In this document: positions 55,048-64,000 of the stretch, piece by piece
Numbering within the stretch: the first letter of the stretch is position 1
How the letters are laid out: the number at the start of each line of letters is the position of its first letter
Source: Ampullaceana balthica
Taxonomy: Eukaryota; Mollusca; Gastropoda; Lymnaeidae
NCBI GenBank assembly: GCA_944989445.1
Contig: CALYLW010000070.1
Coordinates: 223,307 to 287,306 of the forward strand
Length of the DNA: 64,000 bases
Reading direction: 5' to 3'
Notes under the pieces: model-generated
What the model was told of the DNA's origin: nothing
Seen by the model: the letters and a program-made list of their open reading frames with translations, nothing else
Database searches by the model: none
Program-made: the position numbers and the translations under genes

Positions 55048-57362
55048 GTTTACAGACGCTCCTTCTATACAGAAGATTATTGCGTCCTACGCTTATCTAT
55101 GGTTTGTGTTTAGTCCTGCATTTTTATTAGAGATTTAAATGTTGATAAAGTGTTGGTTTTCCTTGATTCTTCAGGCAACCCATTCCACGCCCGAATTCCG
55201 GACGGGAAGAAGGAAAACTTGTATGTGTTTGTTCTTGCATACGGAATAAGAAAGGTGTTTTTATCCTTATGTCTATCTGAGGGTTGTATTAAGTTATCTT
55301 TGTGTTGTATTTCTAAATTAGAATTAATTGCTTTATGTATGATTACTACTTTGCTCTTGGTTCTTCTATCCTCTAGTGTTTCAAGGTTTAATGATTTAAC
55401 TAATGGTGTTACTCTTGTCAGTTTCGAATATTCTCCAGTAATGAATCTGGCAGCTCTTTTTTGAATTTGTTCTAGTTTATCAATGTTTTCTTTGGTGGAT
55501 GGGTCCCATACAGAAGATGCATATTCTAGTGCAGGTCTCACCAAAGTGAGGTAGCATTTTAGTTTTATATCTCTATTACATTTGTTAAAGTTCCTTTTTA
55601 TAAAGCCTGAGGTTTTGTTTGATTTTTTAATAACTTCATTGACATGGGGATTCCATGATAGTTTCTCATTTATTAAGACTCCTAAGTATTTTGCATCTTT
55701 AGTTTGGGTCAGTTCTTTTCCATGAATGTAATATTTTGAATTTATTTGTTTCTTTTTCTTTGTTACTCTTAACAGTTGACACTTTTCTGGATGGAAAGAC
55801 ATACTCCAGTTAGTTTCCCATTTTATCAATTCATCTAAGTCTTTTTGTAAAATTTTGCTATCTTGTTCTGATTTAATTGTTCTATAGATTATACAATCAT
55901 CAGCGAATAGCCTAACTTTTGTACCTGTTGAGATGTTGTTGGGTAAATCATTTATATAAATTAAAAAGAGTAAGGGACCTAGCACAGTTCCTTGTGGAAC
56001 TCCTGAGTTAACCTTTATTGGTGCAGATTTAGATCCATTAATTATTACAGTTTGCTCCCTGCCCAAAAGGAAGTCTTGGATCCAGTGATGTAAGGAACCT
56101 GAGATTCCAAAGTAGTTAAGTTTTTTAAGTAAACTAAGGTGGTGAACTTTGTCAAATGCTTTTGAGAAGTCTAGTAATATTGTATCTATTTGATCATTTT
56201 TGTCCAAGCCTTTTGATAGTTCATCTATTAAACCTATTAATTGTGTTTCACATGATCTGTTTTTTCTAAAGCCGTGTTGATGTGGGCATAGGGCATTATA
56301 TTTGTCAAGGTGGTTAACTATTCTACTATATATTATGTGTTCTAGTAATTTACAGGTGATACTAGTAAGTGATACAGGCCTGTAATTACCAGGGTCTGAT
56401 TTATCCCCTTTCTTAAAGAGTGGACTTACATTAGCTAATTTCCAATCCTTGGGCACTTTACCCTGGTTTAGAGAGGCTTGAAAGAGAACTACAAGGATTG
56501 GGGACAGTTCATTGCTTAGTTCTTTTAATAATCTTGCAGGCAAATCATCTGGGCCAGTAGCTTTGTTTATTTTTAAGTTTTTTAGGAGTGAATGTATACC
56601 TATCTCATCTACAGTTATGTTACCTATTTCCTCCATTTTATTTAAATTTATTAAAACTTCCTTGTCGCCTGAGGCAGAAAAAGATGATGCAAAATATGTG
56701 TTAAGGATATTAGCTTTAGTTTCATTATCATTATAGGTTTTATTATTTGAGCCTTTTAGTGTGGCTATTCCTGAAGGTTCCATTTTTTTAGATTTGATAA
56801 AGGACCATAAGTTTTTATTGTTATCTTTGGTAATTACATTGTTTATATATTCATTTTGGAGGTTCCGACTAAGTTTTTGTGTCAAGTGTTTAATCTTTAA
56901 GTATTTTTTGTGTATCCTATATGAATTGGTAGCTTTATATTTCTTAAATAAGTTCTCTTTTAGTTTGCATAGCTTTTTCAATCTAGAATTGAACCAGCAT
57001 TTGTTAATTTTATTTGATGTTAGTTTTGTTGGAACATTCTCATCCATTATAGTTTTTAGATTTGTTTTTATATCTTTCCAAATTTCTTCTACTGGGCTAT
57101 TTGTGTTAAATTTACTTAGGAAAGTTTGTTGGAAGTTAGCCGCTGATTGGTGTAGTTTTATTTAATTACATTTATTCCAAAGATAGATTATTCTTCTAGG
57201 TATCTTATTAATTTTAGTTTTTATTGTATTGGTGACCCTAACAATATCATGGTCGGACAGTCCTGGAATTATTTTATAGTCTAACACTAGTCCTGGTCTA
57301 TTTGTTAGGAATAAATCTAGTGTTTTATTTTTCCTTGTTGCTGTTTTTACTATCTGTTCTAG
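55019..57362 (-). mobile_element. CR1/Jockey-type LINE, 5'-truncated, with (AAGAT)n tail
   Basis: Minus strand. It starts abruptly inside the endonuclease at 57,362 and ends in GGAGCGTCTGTAAAC plus AAGATAAGATAAG repeats at 55,019-55,045. It lies within a minisatellite monomer of H3: ATTATCACT precedes it on the left and the GGGGGGGCGGG core resumes on the right. The reading frame has only one stop, so insertion is recent. Confidence 0.93.
55110..57361 (-). CDS. LINE ORF2: endonuclease C-terminal end and reverse transcriptase
   Basis: The frame from 57,361 has the end of an APE-type endonuclease (LDLFLTNRPGLV, GLSDHDIV), then one TAA codon at about 57,162-57,164, then 645 codons from an ATG at 57,047. 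RT motifs in order: KINKATGPDDLPARLLKEL, WKLANVSPLFKKGD with NYRPVSLTS, HGFRKNRSCETQL, LLDFSKAFDKVHH, GVPQGTVLGPLLFLIYINDL and the active-site RLFADDCIIY, followed by YLGVLINEKLSWNPHV and the C-terminal EYASSVWDPST and RAARFITGEY. It would nick DNA and reverse-transcribe its own RNA at the target; the 5' truncation removes most of the endonuclease, so this copy is not autonomous. Confidence 0.93.
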
Positions 57363-58045
57363 GGGGGGGGCGGGCGGGGGCCCCGGGAGCCCCAAAACCG
57401 GTTTTTCCTTTATGGGCTATATAAAACTGAATCAACACCAATTCCTCATATTCCCGATAGGTAGAAGCATGAAAATTTGGAAAGTCGTTAAGTACCCTCC
57501 CGCAATGGTAACAGTCGAAACAAAATATATAATTATCACTAACTGGGGGGGGGGCGGGCCCAAAGGTAGTTTTTTTCTTAAATGAGCTATATAAATCAGG
57601 CTCATCATTCAATCTCCTATTTCCTGTGTAGGTAGAAGCATGAAACTTTGGGAAGTTGTTATGTACCCTCCCAAAATGTTAACTGGCTAAACATTAATAA
57701 AAATTATCACTCACTGAGTGGTCAGAGGGCTGAATGTATTTTTTTAATATATAAAACTGAATCATCAATAATTCTCAAACTTACCGTGTAAGTAGAAGAA
57801 TGAAACTTTGGGAAGATTTTGAGTACCCTCGCGCGATGGTAAAAGGCGAAAAAAATATATAAATATTTTCACTCACTAGGGGGCCTTGGGCCAAAATGTA
57901 GGTTTTTTCCTAATATGAGCTATATAAAACAGACTCATCATTAAATATTCAATTTCCCGTGTAAATATGAGCATGAAACTTTGGGAAGTTGTTGAGAACT
58001 CTCCCGCAATGATAACATACGAAAAAAAAATTAAATTATCTGCTC
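57363..58045 (+). repeat. minisatellite monomers of Helitron H3, right of the LINE
   Basis: About four units continue the array, each with GTAGGTAGAAGCATGAAA(A/C)TTTGG-type sequence and a GC core that decays to the right. Confidence 0.9.
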
Positions 58046-58435
58046 GATCATCATCATCATCATCAGTCCCGTGACCGTTGCGGTCGTCGGGGGGAGCGGA
58101 TGGACACATCAACAGAAAACGATCTCCACATATGCCTATTTTGAGCGGCGGCCAATAATTCATGGAATTTCATCCCTGTCAATTTCTTTATGTTGTCCAG
58201 CCAGCTTTACCGTTGTCGACCTCTTCGCCGGCCCTCCTTCTACAGTGCCTTGAAGGATAATTTTTGTCAGGGTATCATGTCGCAGTACATGACCAAACCA
58301 TGCCATCTTGCTTCTCTTAATTGTTGTTACGATTGTTTCTTGATGATCCGTAATAGAGTTGATTCGGTCCCAGACATATTCATTGGTCTTATGTTCTAAA
58401 TATGAGATCTGGAAAGGAGAAACTCCAGGCATGTG
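58030..58435 (-). mobile_element. LINE 3' fragment of RTE/R2-like type
   Basis: On the minus strand the frame encodes QISYLEHKTNEYVWDRIN, then KRSKMAWFGHVLRHD and LTKIILQGTVEGG, a conserved C-terminal block of many invertebrate LINE RT proteins, ending in a 3' sequence with (GAT)n at 58,045-58,062. No RT core. It sits just before the Helitron Rep frame. Confidence 0.75.
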
Positions 58436-60222
58436 CTGCTCCAGTGGTAAAGTCAAACTGCCACCAATTCTAAAGCCACCAGAACCATTGTGCAGTCTGT
58501 TGAATTGTGAAACTGCACAATCAAAGGACTTTGTGAAACATATTAGACTATTCAATAATATGTTTGCCATGACTTCCTTCAAGTCTAATGTTGTCGTGAA
58601 TAATGGGTGGACACCAACATTCAAGGTCCAAGGCCAAGTGTACCACCATGCTGGACCTCTTCATCCAGTCAATGCAAATATATCCAGATTTACTTCTTGG
58701 GAGTAGATGAGCAAGTGCAAAGACGACTGGATTCGCTTGACAGTCCTTTTGACAGAAACATTGTTCTCAAACTGCAAAGAATGCTGCATCAGCATAACAG
58801 CTATGTGAGGTCATTTAAAATGGCTGCTGAGATTATGGATAACACTCAAGTGAACTACAATATCATAATTTCAGGCAAAGCCCCATTAATGGAACACAAA
58901 GGCAGATTCAATGCACCATCTGTTAGTGAAGTGGCCATCATGATTGCTGGAGAGCTAGGTGATCGTAGGGACATTGTGCTGCATTCAGGAAGTTGCTCAC
59001 AAATGCCACTTCAAAGTATTCAAGACACTCACAGGTCATATGATCCACTTCAGTACCCTCTGCATTTGTTAGAGGAGAAGATGGCTATGATTTGAACATA
59101 AAAGATGTAAACAAGACCACAAGCAATGACTACTATGCATATCGCATGATGCAAAGAGTCAACGAATTTAATACACTCCTCAGATGCCCGCGCCTTTTCC
59201 AGCAATACATAGTGGGTATGTATGCTGAGGTTGAGAATGAGAGATTGCGTTTCATCAGACTCAACCAAACAAAACTTAGAGCTGAGGACTATGGTGTACT
59301 ATTAGAGGCAGTAAGGAATGACAACAATGTGTCTTCTGAAAATCTTGGCAAATTAGTGGTGCTGCCTTCATCCTTCGGTGGAGGGCCCCGTTACATGCAT
59401 GAATATGCACAGGATGGAATGACCTATGTACGTCATAGAGGCACAAGCATCAAGTAGATTTGCAAGTATGTTACCAAGGGAAGTGATGCAGCCATGTTTG
59501 CTGTTGCAAATGAAATGCCGAACAGGCTTGATGAGGTTACCAATTATCAATAAGGACGATACATTAGTAGCAGTGAGGCAGTGTGGCGACGATACATTAG
59601 TAGCAGTGAGGCAGTGTGGCGACGATACATTAGTAGCAGTAAGGCAGTGTGGCGACGATACATTAGTAGCAGTGAGGCAGTGTGGCGCCTGCTCAACTTT
59701 CCCATCCGTCAAAGGCATCCAACAGTTGTTCACTTGGCAGTACATCTTGAAGGAGGCCAAGGAGTATACTATAAACCAGGACAGCCAACAGCACATTTGA
59801 CAGACACTCCACCAAAGACTACATTAACAGCGTTTTTTTTATCTCTGAAAAACAGATCCTCTTGCAAAAACATTGCTGTATTCTGAAGTGCCTAGACATT
59901 TTCGCTGGGATGCCAGTCAAAAGGTCTGGCAAATCCGAAAAAAGGTGTACCTCTTGCAGACTTCCCGGGATATGTTACAGACAATGCCTTGGGAAGAGTG
60001 TACACTGTGCATCCTCACAACAGAGAAGCATTTCACATGCGCCTCCTGCTGCACCATATTCGGGGACCTATTTCATTTGAATTTCTCAAAACTGTTATTG
60101 TGAGAGATGAGGATGGTGACATCCTTGAAATTAAGCCATGCAGCACATACACTGTTAAATGTACCATTTTATTGCATGCAAGTAAACAGTTGTGTACGCT
60201 TCTACAGAAAACCTTATTTTAA
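58411..60222 (+). pseudogene. Helitron Rep/N-domain protein, decayed and internally deleted
   Basis: Read across shifting frames: CCSSGKVKLPPILKPPEPL, FAMTSF, FKVQGQVYHHAGPLHP (58,420-58,690), QIYFLGVDEQVQRRL and MLHQHNSYVRSFKMA (58,690-59,050), then YRMMQRVNEFNTLLR, LFQQYIVGMYAEVENERL, VVLPSSFGGGPRYMHE (59,130-59,440): the Helitron-like N domain. A jump then leads to ICKYVTKGSD (Rep tyrosine region, 59,456-59,490), the RYISSSEAVWR block, HPTVVHLAVHLE (59,715-59,760) and VYTVHPHNREAFHMRLLLH (59,998-60,060). The HUH part of Rep and the Pif1-type helicase are missing, so it cannot mobilise itself. Confidence 0.85.
59555..59686 (+). repeat. 33-bp tandem repeat (4 units) in the Helitron Rep frame
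   Basis: Four adjacent 33-bp units encode four in-frame copies of an 11-residue block (RYISSSEAVWR). Canonical Helitron proteins have this block once, just before the HPTVVHL segment. Only one unit differs (AAG for GAG). Confidence 0.95.
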
Positions 60223-62062
60223 ACCCGGGAGAAGCCGGGTACTTGCCCCTAGTATTAGATAGACACGTAAACATATTTAATTACAACTGCCCTACGATGC
60301 ATTAGATTTAATTGTTTACAGGTTTAAATTTTATTGCGAATTTGTTTTAATTATTTTCTGTTCCATAATTCGACATTTAATGAAAAACCTATGTATGGAA
60401 TAATTGTGTCAGTGTTTTTTTTTCAAGGCTTCATTTTTTGCGGTGCGCGTTTTAAAATCTTTTATCGCCTGACTACTGTGCGCACATTTTCGTGTACGCA
60501 TCTTAAATTTAGCTGTGTCCTATTAATATAACATTTATATTTTGTTTGTCTTTTACATAAGCTATTGTCTTTTACATAACCTATACACTTATACTATTTA
60601 AACTTAGGCTACCGGACCTATTAACATAAGTAGATTAAACTAAATAAAGTGATCCTGATAATGCTTAATTATTTTGTATTACGAATTGAATTATGAACAT
60701 GTTATGTTCATTCCTTTGATGATGGATTAACATAGGCCATTTTTAAAATCAATTATTGTCATGTTTTCACATGCGTTTTCAACATAAAATTATTTGTTTT
60801 GTTTGTTTTTTTTAAAATTAGGAATATAGCCTAATTTCTTTATTTATCTTTATTATCTTTATCTCATAGACGCTGTTGTAAATATTGTATTAATTACAAT
60901 TGTGTTACGATGCAGTGTCGTAAATATATAAGAGCTTTTTTAGTGACGACAGTAGCAGAGATCTTTTGGAAAAAATGTCAACAACGCAGTGGCCTTTTTT
61001 AATGGATACAAACAAACAAACATAAAAATATCAACTGAGCTTTATATATTACATATGCGTTGAAATTATTTTATTTCAATTATTTTCACGATGCATTGTA
61101 TTAATATTTTCATGCAATGAATAAAATTGGGATTTTAAAAAATTTAATTCATAACTCGACATTTAATTAAAAACCATAAATGTAGCGAGTTTATTTTATG
61201 TTGAAAATCATGGCCTATGTCAAATAAACTTACACTTTAAAACAGTTTACTTAAGCTTTATATACACTATACATTATAAACTTTCGCTGACGAACGTATT
61301 AACAAAACTTGACTAAATTTAATGAAGTGATCCTGAAAACGCTTACTTAATATGAATTGCGAATTGAATATGTTTTTATGTTCATTCCTTTGTATTCAGA
61401 ATAGCATAGGCCATTTCTAAAATTGCCTTTTAATCATTTTTAAGATGCACTTATTAACTGACGGTTGAATATTTTCATATATACAATCTGGTGTGTGTGT
61501 GTGCATTGAAATATTGAATATAATTTACAAAATATGATGCCTTATCCGAAATAGGGAACAAAAAAAAGATTCCTTTTTGAAATTATACACATTGCTTATA
61601 AACCGTAAATATAAATAGTAAAATATATAGACATAAAAAATGTTAAATATTATTTCCCTGTTGGAACCATTATGAATACGTCCAAAGGAGGAGTTATTTT
61701 GGTCCAGTACATTTACTTTATAACAAGACTTCATTTTAGGCGGCCAGCTTTCTATATTGTCTAAATATGGTGTGCACATTTTTTTATATCATTTTAATAC
61801 AACCGGTTTTTTTTAAAAAAGTATTTTAGAAAGTACATTAATAATTTTGTTTATTTGCGCTATGAGTCACTTAGCTTTTGCCTTTTAAATGGATAGTGCC
61901 ACATTTTCTATATCTCATAGACGTGGTTACAAATATTATATAACTTACAATTGTGATACGATGCAGTTTTGTAATTATATATTAAATTTTTGAGTGACGA
62001 GGGTGGTAGAGCTCTTTCGGAAAACCTATAAGTTATGTTAATTTTGTACAAGTGGGAATCAA

Positions 62063-62226
62063 TCAATCAATTTAGGGGGGGGGGCAAGAGCCCCCCTTTT
62101 TCCCCCTGCGGGCGTCCATGTATCAAAGTTTGGTGGAGCTTTTTTTAAAAAAAAATAATTATTAACAAAAATTAATTTTAACAAATATTTGTGTAAATTC
62201 TTTTCTAGTATTCTTGTATTAATGAT
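62063..62226. other. short linker with G and C runs, no gene
   Basis: Contains GGGGGGGGG and CCCCCCTTTTTCCCCC-type runs between the broken H1 copy E and a hAT relic. Nothing recognised. Confidence 0.4.
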
Positions 62227-62418
62227 AGGGCTGCGGAAATTAACGATTAATTTCTCGATTAACCGTTAAAATATTTTAATGATTAAATAATTTTTTAACG
62301 ATTAATCGACCAATCACTTTCAAAGTATTGAAAGTCAAAAAGTAAAAAAAAATAATTAAAAAATAGCGGCCGATAAATAATAAATTTCCTTGACGTATAC
62401 ACGAAAATTTTGGTTTTT

Positions 62419-63410
62419 AAATCCTTTATATTAACTCGTGGTGTCTGCGGCGGACCTTGCTTGCTTGCTTGTCGCCAAAACTTTTGATCGATTTTTAACC
62501 CACTTGCTCGCAAGATAGCGAGCTGAAATTTTGCAGGCAGTTTCGTACCGATGATAAAAACAATGTATCAAAATTTCAGATCGATCGCATGTACCGTAAT
62601 TAAATTATTGATTTTTTAGATTATTTTATTTATTCCTATGTATCATGCTATTTTTTGAGATAGAGCGTCGCGGTGCGTATTATATTGAACAACCTTTCTG
62701 TCGCGCAATAAGGTGCGTATTTTATTGACAGCTCTTTTTATAAACATATTCCTGATCGGTGCGCATTATATTAAACACGTTTAACGACACAACTGCAATT
62801 TTGTATTTCTGGATGGTCTGGCGCTGCGTATTATAATGAACATTCTTTTAATTACTTCTCGTACATAAAGGATTTATAGTCAAAAACTTGGTTTTTTACG
62901 GGTTTTTCTTATTAAATCCTTTATATTAACTCGTGGTGTCTGCGGCGGACCTTGCTTGCTTGCTTGCTTGTCGCCAAAACTTTTGATCGATTTTTAACCC
63001 ACTTGCTCGCAAGATAGCGAGCTGAAATTTTGCAGGCGGTTTCGTACCGATGATAAAAACAATGTATCAAAATTTCAGATCGATCGCATGTACCGTAATT
63101 AAATTATTGATTTTTTAGATTATTTTATTTATTCCTATGTATCATGCTATTTTTTGAGATAGAGCGTCGCGGTGCGTATTATATTGAACAACCTTTCTGT
63201 CGCGCAATAAGGTGCGTATTTTATTGACAGCTCTTTTTATAAACATATTCCTGATCGGTGCGCATTATATTAAACACGTTTTACGACACAACTGCAATTT
63301 TGTATTTCTGGATGGTCTGGCGCTGCGTATTATAATGAACATTCTTTTAATTACTTCTCGTACATAAAGGATTTATAGTCAAAAACTTGGTTTTTTACGG
63401 GTTGTTTTTA
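62419..63410 (+). repeat. R1 tandem pair, nearly identical units (~497 bp each)
   Basis: Unit starts AAATCCTTTATATTAACTC at 62419 and 62914; unit ends GTACATAAAGGATTTATAG at 62861 and 63360. They differ mainly by the number of TTGC repeats near the start. The high identity indicates recent duplication or joint insertion. Confidence 0.93.
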
Positions 63411-63449
63411 TTTACTATTGACGGACGGGAATCTTTTAAATGTTGATAA

Positions 63450-63850
63450 ATGTTGCCTACCCTGTTTTTAACACTTCGCATACTTTTCAAACCCAATGGA
63501 AACTGTATTAATTTAATGACAGTAATGGAGTCTGGTCCTGAGACAGAAAATGACGACAGCTCTTTTGATGAACTACTCTGTTACAAAATGGAGATGAAAG
63601 TTCCTGAATCCATTAACCCTCTACAATGGTGGAAACTTAATGAACACCGATATCCGATTATGTCATTCCTTGCCAAGATTGTTTTGTGCATACCTGTTAC
63701 CTCAGTTCCAGGTGAATATTTGTTCAGCTCGGCTGGTTATATTGTCAATTAGACCCGCACATCTCTTGAACCAAATAATGTCAACACACTTCTCTTTTTG
63801 TGTAGTTGTTTAAAAGATGACATTCAAAAGAGACATTTCAGTGTTATTTA
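63450..63850 (+). pseudogene. hAT transposase C-terminal dimerisation fragment
   Basis: The frame from 63450 encodes MESGPETENDD then SINPLQWWKLNEHRYPIMS and PVTSVPGEYLFSSAGYIVN, the hAT C-terminal dimerisation domain of ZBED1/4-like transposases. A TAG follows where a basic residue is usual; the frame then goes on with TRTSLEPNNVNTLLFL. The catalytic core is absent, replaced or displaced by R1 sequence. Confidence 0.88.
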
Positions 63851-64000
63851 GATTTTCAACAAGAACGTTTAAAAAGTGTTACTTATGACATCGTAAATTT
63901 TATTTTTGGCTTTAATCGAAATTAACGATAAATTAATCGTGAATTTTTCAAAACAGCCCTAATTAGTATCATAATGTTTTGTAGTACACATACATTAAAA

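Larger units (their letters stand above)
54152..60252 (+). mobile_element. Helitron H3 (6.1 kb) with decayed Rep ORF, nested in H1 copy E
   Basis: 5' end TCTCTATACATATAAG after A at 54152; 3' hairpin CCCGGG-AGAA-GCCGGG then TACTTGCCC and CTAG at 60249-60252 before T. The uninterrupted target CTTTCTATATATTAG is readable in H1 copy A near 27,948. It contains minisatellite monomers, a LINE, an RTE LINE tail and a broken Helitron Rep reading frame, but no helicase. Confidence 0.92.
53689..62062 (+). mobile_element. Helitron H1 copy E, split by Helitron H3, 3'-truncated
   Basis: 5' part 53,689-54,151 starts TCTAATATATAAAGCTCAG and matches copy A; 3' part 60,253-62,062 resumes at TATTAGATAGACACG, the next base in copy A. 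Similarity stops at about 62,062, before the terminal hairpin, so the copy lost its end. Contains the internal inverted terminus near 61,037. Confidence 0.85.
62227..63960 (+). mobile_element. hAT element relic with AGGGCTG/CAGCCCT ends
   Basis: Left end AGGGCTGCGGAAATTAACGA at 62227, right end AACAGCCCT at 63960, both followed inward by AACGATTAAT-type inverted sequence. Carries a hAT C-terminal dimerisation coding fragment and an R1 tandem pair. An 8-bp target duplication could not be matched. Confidence 0.6.

Noticed and set aside
55150..55464. Plus-strand ORF over the LINE
   Set aside because: Antisense to the RT reading frame and without domain similarity.

Overview
This is a eukaryotic, AT-rich, repeat-saturated window, almost certainly from an invertebrate animal. 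It contains no operons, rRNA, tRNA or CRISPR. The mixture of Helitrons with ~165-bp internal tandem units, Ty3/gypsy elements of the Gmr1 type, hAT elements and several LINE lineages suggests a mollusc-like genome; that is an inference, and no species is assigned.

One host gene can be supported. Seven exons on the minus strand (53,580 down to 9,351) join in phase with canonical or near-canonical splice sites and end at a TAA stop. They encode the C-terminal ~544 residues of a multi-pass membrane protein I do not recognise. Its introns are small (50 bp to 1.7 kb) except two of about 14 kb and 24.6 kb, which hold most of the mobile DNA. Its 5' exons lie beyond 53.6 kb and were not found.

Layout. 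1-4.6 kb: 5' part of a minus-strand Gmr1-like LTR element (LTR, tandem-repeat leader, gag, protease, integrase; RT would lie off the left edge). 4.7-9.3 kb: hAT-type and R1 repeats and the 3' side of the host gene. 9.35-9.86 kb: last two exons. 10-24 kb: a GC-rich island, R1 repeat cluster, a LINE split by a hAT-like element, small Helitrons, a minisatellite split by a nearly intact Buster-type hAT transposon, then exon E. 25.8-26.4 kb: large membrane exon D. 26.5-34 kb: a LINE tail and three head-to-tail Helitrons. 34.5-43.9 kb: a span bounded by pogo/Tigger-like inverted termini and containing small Helitrons and a second, older Gmr1-like element in which integrase lies upstream of reverse transcriptase. 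43.9-50 kb: a minus-strand Helitron with another Helitron nested in it, the inner one carrying about 20 tandem monomers. 51-53.6 kb: exons C, B and A plus a ~700-bp tetranucleotide microsatellite. 53.7-62 kb: a Helitron interrupted by a 6.1-kb Helitron that carries a decayed Rep ORF and is itself interrupted by a CR1/Jockey-type LINE and an RTE-type LINE tail. 62.2-64 kb: a hAT relic holding a tandem R1 pair.

The most informative points are the INT-before-RT order, two nested Helitron insertions whose undisturbed target site is readable in a sister copy (insertion exactly between A and T), repeated head-to-tail Helitron junctions in three families, a tandem monomer shared by two Helitron families, and a frame-required GC-AG intron in the host gene.
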